A stretch of 64,000 nt of DNA, taken from assembly GCA_025517425.1 (NCBI GenBank), contig JAOPJY010000001.1, forward strand, positions 668,217 to 732,216. Direction: 5' to 3'. Under the pieces are notes generated by a model. It made no database searches, had not been told where the DNA came from, and was given only the letters and a program-made list of their open reading frames with translations. Both the position numbers and the translations under genes were made by a program. Shown in pieces: positions 1 to 7,877 of this stretch. The first letter of the stretch is position 1; every line of letters starts with the position of its first letter. Source of the stretch: Halobacteria archaeon AArc-dxtr1. Lineage in GTDB: Archaea; Halobacteriota; Halobacteria; Halobacteriales; Natrialbaceae.

Positions 1-119
1 ATCTCCACTTCGGAGTCGTCGGTCTCGTCGGAATCTGTATTCCAGGGGAGCTCGCCGACACAGCCGCTGAGTCCCGCGAGCGTTCCGGTCCCAGCCGCGA
101 GGAGCGTTCGGCGGCGCAT
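1..119 (-). CDS. Lipoprotein, N-terminal part only (runs off the window)
   Basis: The minus strand opens with ATG and encodes an arginine-rich start (MRRRT), a short hydrophobic stretch and the lipobox LSGC, followed by an acidic Asp/Glu/Ser/Thr-rich segment. This is the usual N-terminus of a haloarchaeal Tat-exported lipoprotein anchored through the lipobox cysteine. Only 39 residues lie inside the window, so the function cannot be read. Neither the mature domain nor the stop codon is visible. Confidence 0.7.
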   Translation of the reverse strand, partial: MRRRTLLAAGTGTLAGLSGCVGELPWNTDSDETDDSEVE

Positions 120-184
120 GGGAGCAATTGGGCTGCCACTGTAAAATAGCCGCGCCAAGGACAAATGCGCGTTTCAGCGTCGGC

Positions 185-829
185 TCACGCCTCTGCGACC
201 GAGGCGACCAGCTCCCGAACGAAGTCCATCTCGTCCTGGTTGACGGTGTGGCCCATCCCCTCGTAGATCCGTGTCTCGACGTCGCCCTCCAGCCCCTCGC
301 AGATCTTGGCGCTGTCGTGGACGCGCTCTTCGGGGATGTGCGGATCGCGGTCGCTACAGCCGAAGAACACCGGGGTTTCCTCGAGCGAGCCGTCGTAGCG
401 ATCCGGATCGAGCGTGTCGCCGATCAGGCCGCCCGAGAGTGCGACGACGCCGCCGTATCGGCGCGGATTCCGGGCGGCGAACTCGGTGCTGAGGCAGGCG
501 CCTTGCGAGAAGCCCAGCAACACCGTGCGCTCGGGCGGTATCCCGCCGTCGGCGACGGTCTCGAGGACGGTTTCGAGACGAGAGAGCGCCGAGTCGAGAA
601 ACGGTTGGTTCGCCTCGGTCGGGGCGAGAAACGATTGGGGGTACCAGGTGCGGCGGTGGGCCTGCGGAGCCAGGTACGCGACGTCGCCCCGGCCGATGTC
701 GTCGGCGAAACTGAGCATCCCTCGGGCCTGGGCCCCCCGCCCGTGGACGAGGACGACCGCCGCGGCGGCGTCTTCGAGGGCGGCTCCGGCGCGCTCTACG
801 GGCTGTCCCTGATGTGGATCGTCGGTCAT
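185..829 (-). CDS. Alpha/beta hydrolase, phospholipase/carboxylesterase family
   Basis: A 214-residue protein of the esterase/dienelactone-hydrolase type, acting on carboxylic esters; the natural substrate cannot be read. The start is taken at MTDD because the upstream in-frame extension is Arg-rich and lies over the intergenic region. The sequence shows LVHGRG near the N-terminus (oxyanion region), the nucleophile elbow GFSQGA, an Asp in the SDRDPH segment and the late His in GMGHTV, which completes a Ser-Asp-His triad. There is no signal peptide, so it is cytoplasmic. It ends about 65 bases from the lipoprotein start on the same strand and probably has its own promoter. Confidence 0.85.
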   Translation of the reverse strand: MTDDPHQGQPVERAGAALEDAAAAVVLVHGRGAQARGMLSFADDIGRGDVAYLAPQAHRRTWYPQSFLAPTEANQPFLDSALSRLETVLETVADGGIPPERTVLLGFSQGACLSTEFAARNPRRYGGVVALSGGLIGDTLDPDRYDGSLEETPVFFGCSDRDPHIPEERVHDSAKICEGLEGDVETRIYEGMGHTVNQDEMDFVRELVASVAEA

Positions 830-921
830 ACCCGATTCCTGGTGTCGAACGCCAAAAGGCGTTGGTGCGCCGGTGATTCGCGCCGCCAGGCGCTGTCTGC
901 GAGGTGCCGGCAACCGGCCCC

Positions 922-1260
922 CTACAGCAGCGACAGCTCGCCTGTCACCCGGTCCACCGTCTCTTCGTCGCCGGGACCGACCGCTAGCGCGGTGACGGTC
1001 CCCGGCTCGAGTTGGGTGTGTCCCGCATCCCTAACGACGGCGGCGGGGAGCCCCTCGCGTTCGGCGATCTCCGAGAGTTCGTACAGCTCGCGCTCGCTCG
1101 ATCCCTTCAGCACGACCTTCTTCTGGCCGCCGCCCTTCCAGCGCTTTCGGGCCCGCTTGCCTGCCTTCTCGTAGGCAGACAAGGAGGCGTGAGAAGCCTG
1201 TGCAGCGAGCTTCCCGGTTCCCATTCCGATGTCGGTTCGGGCGACGATGGCCTGTTTCAT
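922..1260 (-). CDS. pth2: Peptidyl-tRNA hydrolase, archaeal/eukaryotic type (Pth2)
   Basis: A 112-residue protein that cleaves the ester bond of peptidyl-tRNA released from stalled ribosomes, recycling tRNA. It begins [20 protein letters not shown], the hallmark of Pth2, followed by [14 protein letters not shown] and the conserved [10 protein letters not shown] segment. The C-terminal part has the family's [11 protein letters not shown] strand. Length matches archaeal Pth2. It is in the cytoplasm and has no obvious operon partner; the next gene downstream starts about 90 bases away on the same strand. Confidence 0.96.
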   Translation of the reverse strand: MKQAIVARTDIGMGTGKLAAQASHASLSAYEKAGKRARKRWKGGGQKKVVLKGSSERELYELSEIAEREGLPAAVVRDAGHTQLEPGTVTALAVGPGDEETVDRVTGELSLL

Positions 1261-1371
1261 ACCCGAGCCACGACGGCGGGCGATTTAGGGGCGGCGATCG
1301 GTATCAGCGTACTCAGATCCAAAAGCGGTGACGCACTACATATTTCAGGACCCGACCGCTAGGCTGGTTCG

Positions 1372-2025
1372 ATGACCCCAACACGACGCACGGTGCTTGC
1401 CTCGGCGGCCGGGACCGCCGGCCTCGCCCTCGCCGGCTGTCTCGGTGACGACGACACCGGCGAAACTGGTTCCGAGATAACCCTCGACGGGGAGGACATC
1501 CTCCCGGTTCCCGTCGCCGGCGACCCCGACGCCGACGTCACGGTGATGGTCTTCGAGGACTTTTCCTGTGGCGGCTGCAGAAGCTACAAACAGAACGTCT
1601 ATCCGGAAATCCGTGATTCGTACATCGACCCCGAGTCAATCCGGTACGAGCACCACGACTTTCCGATCCCGGTCGACGACATGTGGTCCTGGGGGATCGC
1701 GGGTGCGGCGCGCTCGGTCCATGAGCAGGCCGGCGATGAGGCGTTCTGGGCGTTCACAGAGCTGATCTACGACCACCAGGGACAGTACGCCAACGAGGCG
1801 ATCAGGACGGTCGTCGAAGAGATCAACAACGACGGAGGATACGGCATCGACGACGACACCGTCATCACGGACGTCGACGAAGGGACGTATCGCGACGATC
1901 TGGAGACAGAACGCGATCGAGCACACGAGGCCGGCGTCGAGGGGACCCCGACGGTCGTCGTCGACGGCCAACTCGTCGAATCGTCCCTTGGCGCCATCGA
2001 GTCGGCGATCGAAGACGCGCTGTAG
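1372..2025 (+). CDS. DsbA-family thioredoxin-fold lipoprotein
   Basis: A 217-residue exported thiol oxidoreductase. The N-terminus carries a twin-arginine start (TRRTV), a hydrophobic core and the lipobox LAGC, with Cys23 the expected lipid anchor. After an acidic linker the DsbA fold starts at about residue 55. The redox motif is CGGC (Cys66, Cys69) in EDFSCGGC, and the cis-proline loop is GTPTVVV near the C-terminus. Proteins of this type make or isomerise disulfides outside the membrane. ATG is preceded by an AT-rich box (tacatatttc) about 30 bases upstream, consistent with leaderless transcription. Confidence 0.9.
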   Translation: MTPTRRTVLASAAGTAGLALAGCLGDDDTGETGSEITLDGEDILPVPVAGDPDADVTVMVFEDFSCGGCRSYKQNVYPEIRDSYIDPESIRYEHHDFPIPVDDMWSWGIAGAARSVHEQAGDEAFWAFTELIYDHQGQYANEAIRTVVEEINNDGGYGIDDDTVITDVDEGTYRDDLETERDRAHEAGVEGTPTVVVDGQLVESSLGAIESAIEDAL

Positions 2026-2078
2026 GTCGCGCGACAGCTTTCATGTAGTTTTACATCGTCCGGCTCGATTCTCCGCAC

Positions 2079-2681
2079 ATGATCCTCTCAGATGCCGACA
2101 TCCTCGACCGGCTCTCGGACGGGGAGCTCGTCGTCGACCCGCTAGACGATCCCGACCTCCAGATCCAGCCGGCAAGTGTCGATCTCCGGCTCGGTCGGGA
2201 GTTCCTCGAGTTCCAGCGAACGAACATTCCCTGTATCCATCCGAACTCCGAGCGCGAGGTCGACGAGTACGTCACCGAGACGATCGTCGACGAGGGTGAC
2301 GACTTCATCCTCCACCCCGGCGACTTCGTCCTGGGGACGACCCACGAGCGCGTCGAAATCCCCGCAGATTTGATCGCTCACGTCGAAGGTCGCTCCTCGC
2401 TCGGCCGGCTCGCCGTCGTCGTCCACGCGACCGCGGGTCTGTGCGATCCAGGCTACCGCGGCCAGATCACGCTCGAGCTGTCGAACCTCGGTTCGGCGCC
2501 CGTCGCGCTCACGCCCGGCATGCGTATCTCTCAGCTCACATTCACCGAGCTCAAGACGCCCGCTGAGCGACCATATGGAAGCGATCGCGGATCGAAGTAC
2601 CAGGATCAAGACGGCCCACAGGCCTCCCGAATCCAGAGCGACGACGAGTTCGGCGGCGACCAGCTAGAGCGAGATCAGTAG
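2079..2681 (+). CDS. dcd: dCTP deaminase
   Basis: A 200-residue enzyme that converts dCTP to dUTP for dTTP synthesis; archaeal relatives may also hydrolyse dUTP. The sequence opens [12 protein letters not shown] and contains the trimeric dUTPase-fold signatures: [10 protein letters not shown], the RSSLGR phosphate-binding loop (about residue 105), [14 protein letters not shown], and the catalytic Glu in TLELSN (Glu133). The C-terminal tail ([10 protein letters not shown]) is the flexible segment that closes over the nucleotide. An AT-rich box (gttttaca) sits about 30 bases before the ATG. Confidence 0.96.
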   Translation: MILSDADILDRLSDGELVVDPLDDPDLQIQPASVDLRLGREFLEFQRTNIPCIHPNSEREVDEYVTETIVDEGDDFILHPGDFVLGTTHERVEIPADLIAHVEGRSSLGRLAVVVHATAGLCDPGYRGQITLELSNLGSAPVALTPGMRISQLTFTELKTPAERPYGSDRGSKYQDQDGPQASRIQSDDEFGGDQLERDQ

Positions 2682-2735
2682 CGCCGGCGCTCGAGAGACG
2701 GGTTCCCAAGTCGACGACAAGTCGATGGCGTTCGC

Positions 2736-3170
2736 TTACGAGTACTGCTCGCGAAGCGAGTTCAGCGCTCCTGCGAAGACGTCCTCGAGGTGGGCTTTCG
2801 CCTCGTCGAGTTCGACGCCCTCGACGTCGAAGTGGGCGTGCTGTCGCGCCAGCGTCTCGCCGGTTTCGGTGATCGGAATCAGTCGAAGTTCGCTCACGTA
2901 GTCGACCTTACCCCCACCACCCTCGACGATCGTGTACTGGTAGAATCGGTCCTCATCTGAGAGGGCGACGAGTTCCTCGCGGACGGTCCGGTCGCCGGCC
3001 TGAAACGTTCTGACTGCGCCGAGCTGGTCGGGGTCGTGGTCGCCCTCGATGGTACACTCCTCGAGTGGTCCCCACTCGTCTAAGCTGTCGAACTCGCGGA
3101 TCGTCTTCCACACGTCGTCGGGCGAACCGGGAATGACCTGGCTCACGAGCACTCTGGGTTGGTGCGGCAT
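2736..3170 (-). CDS. SRPBCC-fold (polyketide cyclase/START-like) protein
   Basis: A 144-residue protein starting MPHQPRVLVSQ; the upstream in-frame extension is Arg-rich and non-conserved in look. It has the SRPBCC pattern of a long beta-alpha-beta sandwich: an SPDDVWKTIREFDSLDEWGP segment, a central DRTVREELVALSDEDRFYQYTI strand series, and a C-terminal amphipathic helix. Such proteins bind hydrophobic ligands. It lies 88 bases downstream of the cyclase-family gene on the same strand, so it may be the last gene of the molybdenum hydroxylase operon, where bacterial CoxG-type SRPBCC proteins also occur. The link is an inference; the ligand is unknown. Confidence 0.8.
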   Translation of the reverse strand: MPHQPRVLVSQVIPGSPDDVWKTIREFDSLDEWGPLEECTIEGDHDPDQLGAVRTFQAGDRTVREELVALSDEDRFYQYTIVEGGGGKVDYVSELRLIPITETGETLARQHAHFDVEGVELDEAKAHLEDVFAGALNSLREQYS

Positions 3171-3258
3171 AACGTGTTCCGAACTGCACCGTATCGGCGT
3201 ATAAAGACTGCGACGTCGGTCCGAGAAGCCGTCAAAAGAACCGAACGACTGCGGTCGC

Positions 3259-3933
3259 TCAGTCCTCGAGCACCGCGAAGAACCGGGCCGGCGATCCCTC
3301 GCCACCTGCGACCTTGATCGACGGGCCGTAGAACTGGAAGCGCTCGCCGACGGGCAGCTCCGACAGGTTCGTCAGGTGTTGCATCAGGATCGCGTCGTTC
3401 TCCAGAATGATCTTGTGAATCTGGAAGTCCTCGGGTTCGAAGTCTGCCAGACGCGCGGGGTACTCGCTAAAGCAGTCGAAGCCGACCGCCTTCGCGCCGT
3501 TCTCGACGAGCCACTCAGCGGCCTCGGGCGCGCAGTACGGCGAGTCGCTGTAGTACCGGGGGAAGTTGCCCCACTCCTGTTCGGCCCAGTCGGTCCGGAT
3601 GAGCACGATGTCGCCCTCCTGGATGTCCGCAGCGTGCTCTCTGACGTCCTCAAGTGTGATCTCGTAGTTCTCGCCGCCGTCGGAGAGATCGACGACGAAG
3701 GCGTCCCCGCAGACACGGTCGAGCGAAACGTCGGCGGCCGTCTCACCCTCTTCGACCGTGTGGAGTTCGAAGTCGACGTGCGAGCCGGTGTGGAGCAGCA
3801 TGTCGACCTCGCTGGATTGCCAGTAGCTCTCGCCGTCCATCGTGTGTGTGGTCAGCTCCACGGGCTTATCGACAGACGGTGGACTGCGCGTCTCCTCGCC
3901 GATCGTCACCGAGAGGTCGACGATTTGGCCCAC
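3259..3933 (-). CDS. Cyclase-family metal-dependent hydrolase (kynurenine formamidase-like)
   Basis: A 224-residue protein of the cyclase/KynB-like family, which hydrolyses amide or lactone bonds with a bound divalent metal. The metal motif is HTGSHVDFELH at residues 48-58, with His48, His52, Asp54 and His58 as likely ligands. The start is GTG one base after the stop of the upstream molybdopterin gene, with a GGAGGG ribosome-binding site at 3939-3944, so translation is probably coupled. Its place at the end of the hydroxylase operon suggests it acts on the hydroxylated product, for example opening an N-heterocyclic ring. That role is inferred from context. Confidence 0.82.
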   Translation of the reverse strand: MGQIVDLSVTIGEETRSPPSVDKPVELTTHTMDGESYWQSSEVDMLLHTGSHVDFELHTVEEGETAADVSLDRVCGDAFVVDLSDGGENYEITLEDVREHAADIQEGDIVLIRTDWAEQEWGNFPRYYSDSPYCAPEAAEWLVENGAKAVGFDCFSEYPARLADFEPEDFQIHKIILENDAILMQHLTNLSELPVGERFQFYGPSIKVAGGEGSPARFFAVLED

Positions 3934-3934
3934 G

Positions 3935-4969
3935 TCAGCCCTCCACCGTCTGTACGTCGCCGAGTTCGTCGTCTTCCTTTCCTTCGAGCGCCCGCAGCAC
4001 CCGTTCGGGAGTGACCGGGAGCTTGGTAAAGCGGATGCCGATCGCGTCGTAGATCGCGTTGACGATCGCCGGGATTGGCGGCGTCGCGGACATCTCGCCG
4101 ATTCCCTTGGTCCCGAACGGACCCGTCCGGGAGGGCATCTCTAAGACGTCGAACTGGATCTCGGGAGTTTCCCCGGGACCCGGAAGCGGATAGTCGCCGA
4201 AGCTGCGCGGCTGGTGATCCGTTTTGGGATAATATGGATCGGTGGTCTCATAGAGGGCGTGGGCCATCCCCATCTGGGCGCCGCCGACGATCTGGCCCTC
4301 GACGAGCGCCGGATTGACCATCTGGCCGATTTCATAGGCGCAGTTCAGGTTCAATACGTCGACCTCACCGGTCTCGGTGTCGACCTCAACGTCCGCGATG
4401 ACGCAGGCGTGGGCCTCCGTCGAGTCGGGGTCCATCTCGCCGGTGTCGGGATCTGGCGTACTCTTCTCCTTGTAGCCGATTCCCCGTCCCGAGATCGTCC
4501 GTCCCTGGTCGAAGTGGGCCGCCATCGCGACGTCCATCACGCTGATCGAGCGGTCGGGGGCACCCTTGACGTGGATGTTGCCCTCACCGTCGGTGACGAG
4601 GTCCTCTGGCGCCGCCTCTAACTCCTCGCCTGCGGCCTCCATCAGGGCTTCCGTGGCTTCCTCGGCGGCGTCGATGATCGCGTTCCCACAGCGGTGGGTC
4701 GCCCGGCTGGCGAAGGTGCCCATACAGTGGGGGCCGGTGTCCGTGTCGCCGGTGTCGACGATGATGTTCTCGGCAGGGACGCCCATCGCGTCGGCAGCGA
4801 TCTGTTTCATCGCCGTCTTCAGCCCCTGTCCGAGGTCGGTACTCGAGATCGTCACGACGAAGCTGCCGGTCGTCGTGCTGTGGATCAGCGCCTGGGTCGG
4901 GTCGCCACCCAGGTTCATTCCCGAGGGGTAGTTAACCGCGGCGATCCCGCGGCCGCGCTTTTTGGTCAT
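3935..4969 (-). CDS. Molybdenum hydroxylase, C-terminal half of the molybdopterin subunit (NdhM-like)
   Basis: A 344-residue polypeptide corresponding only to the second molybdopterin-binding domain of xanthine-dehydrogenase-family large subunits, which are normally one chain of about 760 residues. Visible motifs are SSTDLGQG (residues 42-49), the SRATHRCGNA loop (88-97), and GTKGIGE with the catalytic-type Glu at 292. ATG overlaps the stop of the preceding gene as ATGA, and a Shine-Dalgarno GGAGGT (4976-4981) lies six bases upstream. It must pair with the product of the preceding gene to form the active site. The same split is known in Eubacterium barkeri nicotinate dehydrogenase (NdhL/NdhM). 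Confidence 0.87.
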   Translation of the reverse strand: MTKKRGRGIAAVNYPSGMNLGGDPTQALIHSTTTGSFVVTISSTDLGQGLKTAMKQIAADAMGVPAENIIVDTGDTDTGPHCMGTFASRATHRCGNAIIDAAEEATEALMEAAGEELEAAPEDLVTDGEGNIHVKGAPDRSISVMDVAMAAHFDQGRTISGRGIGYKEKSTPDPDTGEMDPDSTEAHACVIADVEVDTETGEVDVLNLNCAYEIGQMVNPALVEGQIVGGAQMGMAHALYETTDPYYPKTDHQPRSFGDYPLPGPGETPEIQFDVLEMPSRTGPFGTKGIGEMSATPPIPAIVNAIYDAIGIRFTKLPVTPERVLRALEGKEDDELGDVQTVEG

Positions 4970-6309
4970 TGTTCTACCTCCGCGTCCTGCAGCGAACTCA
5001 TTTGTTTGAACTCCTCCGGCAGCCCCTCGCCCGCCAGCTCGGCGGCCGACTGCATCGCCTCGATCACGCTCGCGTCCTCGACCTCCTTGCGGTGGGGGGT
5101 CATATCGCCGTTCTGGTAGGCGTTCTTGAAGCGGACCTCCCACGGATCCATGTCGAGCTTCTCGGCGATGCGGTCCATCTGTGACTCGATCGCGAACGAA
5201 CACGGCGTCACGCCGAACCCACGCATCGCGCTGGACGGCGTCTTGTTTGTGTAGACGCAGTAGCAGTCGAACTTGGCGTTGGGAATCCGGTACGGCCCAC
5301 CGAGATTCGCCGCGTGTTTGGTCGTCGCGTACGGGCTGTGTCGGTTGTACGCGCCGGCGTCGGCGTAACTCGTCACCTCGCGGGCGACGATCTCACCGTC
5401 GTCGGTGACGCCGTCTTTGTAGTACATCCGCCAGGCACCTCGCGGCGAGGAGACCTGCATCTCCTCTTCCCGGGAGAACTCGTACTGGACCGGCGAACCG
5501 GTCTTCTTCGCTGCCAGCGTCGCCAGGGGCTCGACGATGACGTCGACCTTGCCGCCGAAGCCGCCGCCGACGGTGCCGCCGATGAACTGGAGCTTCTCGA
5601 AGGGGATGTCCAGGATCAGCGCCGTGTTGTCCAGCGAGAAATACAGCGCCTGGGTGTTCGTGAAGACCTTGAACCGGCCGTCGGCCTCCGGCTTGGCGAT
5701 CGCCGCGGTCGTCTCGACGGGCGCCTGTTCGATCGGGCTGGTCTGGTACTCGCCTTCGATGATGTGATCGGCCTCCTCGAAGCCCTTCTCGACGTCGCCG
5801 TAGCGCACCTTCCGGCTCTCGTTTTCGTTGTCGTCGAACTCGAAGTAGTTCGTCCCCCAGGGTTTGAGGATCGGTGCGTCGTCTTCGAGCGCCTCCTCGA
5901 CGTCGAAGACCGCAGGCAACTCCTCGATCTCGACTTCGACGGCGGCCGCGGCCTCCATGGCCGCGCGCTTGGTCTCGCCGATCACCGCGACGATCGGCTC
6001 GCCCTCGTAGCGGACGCGATCCGCTGCCAGGATCTGTTCTTCGGGCGGACCGATGTCGATCAGGGTGAGGACAGTGTGAACGTTGTTTGGGACGTCCTCG
6101 TGGGTCAGCACGTCGACGAATCCGGGCACCTCTTCGGCACCGGAGATGTCGATGTCTTTGATCTCGCCGTGGGCGACCGGGCTCCGGACCATGTGGATGT
6201 GTTTTAGATCCCGGAAGTTCCGGTCGGTGACGTACTCAGTCTGGCCGGTGACGTGACCGTCGCCGTCCGAGCGCTGGATCGACGAGCCGACGGCGCGAAG
6301 CTCTTTCAC
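4966..6309 (-). CDS. Molybdenum hydroxylase, N-terminal half of the molybdopterin subunit (NdhL-like)
   Basis: A 447-residue chain covering the aldehyde oxidase/xanthine dehydrogenase a/b hammerhead domain (about 10-130) and first molybdopterin-binding domain. Motifs are GGTVGGGFGGK (244-254) and AMRGFG (361-366), both normal for the family. It stops after the acidic tail DAEVEQ, where a standard large subunit would continue. The start is GTG, because an in-frame Arg-rich extension overlaps the FeS gene; a GGAGGT ribosome-binding site lies at 6318-6323 and GTG overlaps the upstream stop. With the FAD, FeS and C-terminal half genes it should form a molybdenum hydroxylase of unknown substrate. 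Confidence 0.87.
   Translation of the reverse strand: MKELRAVGSSIQRSDGDGHVTGQTEYVTDRNFRDLKHIHMVRSPVAHGEIKDIDISGAEEVPGFVDVLTHEDVPNNVHTVLTLIDIGPPEEQILAADRVRYEGEPIVAVIGETKRAAMEAAAAVEVEIEELPAVFDVEEALEDDAPILKPWGTNYFEFDDNENESRKVRYGDVEKGFEEADHIIEGEYQTSPIEQAPVETTAAIAKPEADGRFKVFTNTQALYFSLDNTALILDIPFEKLQFIGGTVGGGFGGKVDVIVEPLATLAAKKTGSPVQYEFSREEEMQVSSPRGAWRMYYKDGVTDDGEIVAREVTSYADAGAYNRHSPYATTKHAANLGGPYRIPNAKFDCYCVYTNKTPSSAMRGFGVTPCSFAIESQMDRIAEKLDMDPWEVRFKNAYQNGDMTPHRKEVEDASVIEAMQSAAELAGEGLPEEFKQMSSLQDAEVEQ
4976..4981 (-). promoter_or_regulatory. Shine-Dalgarno site of the split molybdopterin subunit
   Basis: The minus strand reads GGAGGT six bases before the ATG at 4969. It lies inside the end of the upstream gene. 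This supports a true translation start at the split rather than a sequencing frameshift. Comparable sites precede the other internal genes of this operon. Confidence 0.75.
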
Positions 6310-6803
6310 GCCTCGCCACCTCCGTTCATCGTCTCGGCGGCTGCTTCGACGGCGTCGACGATCGGATCGTAGCCGGTACACCGACAGACGTTCCCGGAGA
6401 TGGCGTCGACGATCTCCTCGCGGGTCGGATCGGGGTTGCGATCGAGAAGCGCCTTCGCGGTCATGATCATCCCGGGCGTACAGTAGCCACACTGCATCGC
6501 GAAGTGCTCGTTGAACGCCTCCTGGATCGGGTGGAGTTCGCCGTCCTCGCTGGGAGTGATCCCCTCAAGCGTGGTGATCTCCTTGCCCGCGGCCTCCTCG
6601 ATCGTGACGAGACAGGAGACCTTGGGTTCACCGTCTACCAGAACCGTACAGCTGCCACAGCCGCCTTGCTTGCAGCCGGTCTTGGTGGCGGTGTAGCCCA
6701 TCTTCTCCCGGAGGACCGCCTGCAGCGGCTCCATCGGTTGGACGATCTCCTCGACGGTGCGACCGTTGACGGTCAGCTCGACGATCTTCGAATTAGAACT
6801 CAT
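6306..6803 (-). CDS. Molybdenum hydroxylase, [2Fe-2S] subunit (CoxS/NdhS-like)
   Basis: A 165-residue electron-transfer subunit with two [2Fe-2S] clusters. The plant-ferredoxin-type cluster is held by Cys44, Cys49, Cys52 (CKQGGCGSC) and Cys64. The C-terminal four-helix domain carries Cys105 and Cys108 (MQCGYCTPG) and Cys140 and Cys142 (NVCRCTGY), which bind the cluster next to the molybdopterin. All eight ligands are present, so it should be functional. ATG overlaps the stop of the FAD gene as ATGA, and GGAGGG at 6810-6815 is the ribosome-binding site. It passes electrons from molybdenum to FAD. Confidence 0.95.
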   Translation of the reverse strand: MSSNSKIVELTVNGRTVEEIVQPMEPLQAVLREKMGYTATKTGCKQGGCGSCTVLVDGEPKVSCLVTIEEAAGKEITTLEGITPSEDGELHPIQEAFNEHFAMQCGYCTPGMIMTAKALLDRNPDPTREEIVDAISGNVCRCTGYDPIVDAVEAAAETMNGGGEA

Positions 6804-7684
6804 CTCTCTCCCTCCGCGTCCGTTTCGACCGCTCCGTTCACGTCGTCTCCGTCCACACCGCCGATCTCTGCGAGCGCCGACGCGCAGTGTTTCCGGAGCA
6901 TTCGCTCGCGGTACCACGACGTCGCGATCGCGTCCGTCGGCGGGTCGGCCGCTTCGGCGGCGGCGTCGGCCGCCTGCTCGATCGCCGCCTCGTCGAGGGC
7001 GGTTCCCTCGATCGCCGTCTCGGCGTCGGTCAGTCGGACCGGGTGCGGGCCCGCGCCGTTGGCCGCGATTCGCGCGTTGGTGACCGTCTCGGCGTCTCGC
7101 TCTATCGCGATCGCCACCGTTACTACGGGCGGTGCCGGCTCCTGATTGCGCGTGAACTTCTGATAGGCGGTTTCGGCCCCAGACTCGGGCACGCGGATCG
7201 CCGTCACCAGCTCCGACGGCTCGAGTGCGGTCTCGCCGGATCCCTCGTAGAATTCGACCAGTGGAATTTCGCGCGACCCGTCGCTACGCTGGACCTCGAC
7301 GGTGGCGTCGAGTGCCAGCAGCGCCACGGCGGCGTCCCCCAACGGTGCCGGTGCGAAGAGATTGCCCCCGATCGTCGCGCTATTTCGAACCGCCCAGCCG
7401 CCGCTGTGGCGAGCGCCTTCCTGTAGGAGTGGAACGTCGACGTCCTCGATGACGTCGGTCAGCGTCAGCGTCGGGCCGAGCGTGATCCCCTCGTCCGTGT
7501 TGTCGACGTAGTCGAGGTCGAGTTCACGGATGTCGAGCACTTGTTCGGGGATGTCGTGTCCCTCGTTTACCGCTGGCATCGTGATCGTCCCCCCAGAGAT
7601 GATCTCGATGTCGGCCGGCCGATCAGCCGTGAGCTCGAGTGCGTCGTCGAGTGATGTCGGTCGATGGTAGGCGTTGACCGGCAT
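6800..7684 (-). CDS. Molybdenum hydroxylase, FAD-binding subunit (CoxM/NdhF-like)
   Basis: A 294-residue FAD subunit and first gene of the operon. The start MPVNAYHRPTSLDDAL is canonical; the longer in-frame reading runs through the AT-rich promoter region and is rejected. FAD-binding signatures are SGGTITMP (about residues 30-37) and the NSATIGGNLFAPAP loop (101-114). The C-terminal domain (about 175-290) is the CO dehydrogenase flavoprotein C-terminal fold. It takes electrons from the [2Fe-2S] subunit and passes them to an external acceptor. Transcription probably starts near the AT-rich box at 7757-7768, leaving a leader of about 50 bases. Confidence 0.94.
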   Translation of the reverse strand: MPVNAYHRPTSLDDALELTADRPADIEIISGGTITMPAVNEGHDIPEQVLDIRELDLDYVDNTDEGITLGPTLTLTDVIEDVDVPLLQEGARHSGGWAVRNSATIGGNLFAPAPLGDAAVALLALDATVEVQRSDGSREIPLVEFYEGSGETALEPSELVTAIRVPESGAETAYQKFTRNQEPAPPVVTVAIAIERDAETVTNARIAANGAGPHPVRLTDAETAIEGTALDEAAIEQAADAAAEAADPPTDAIATSWYRERMLRKHCASALAEIGGVDGDDVNGAVETDAEGER

Positions 7685-7714
7685 CTTACGCCCCCATGAA
7701 CAGTGGCTGCCACT

Positions 7715-7735
7715 TGCGAATGTGTTGCATTTGCA
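7715..7735. promoter_or_regulatory. Candidate operator upstream of the molybdenum hydroxylase operon
   Basis: An inverted repeat TGCGAATG-tgttg-CATTTGCA (7 of 8 positions paired) lies between the AT-rich box at 7757-7768 and the FAD-subunit start at 7684. Its position in the leader or promoter-proximal region fits a regulator site. No regulator can be assigned; the adjacent ThiR-type gene is one candidate. Confidence 0.35.
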
Positions 7736-7877
7736 TCTCTGTCGATGTGGGGATTTCAAATAAATATTCTCCCCAGAAATCGATAGCTGGCGGTGAGATG
7801 ATGGCACCGATCGAACAGGATCTTGCGAGAACAGGAAGGCACAGTTATCCGGCCGGGTCACGTACAGCCGACAACGA

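Noticed and set aside
4960-4985. Possible frameshift error joining the two molybdopterin genes
   Set aside because: A Shine-Dalgarno site, an ATGA overlap, a tidy acidic C-terminus and the matching split in a known enzyme argue for two genuine genes.
5314-6207. Plus-strand 297-codon frame across the hydroxylase genes
   Set aside because: A shadow of the minus-strand molybdopterin subunit; the protein is a Val/Asp/Leu-rich mirror with no motif.
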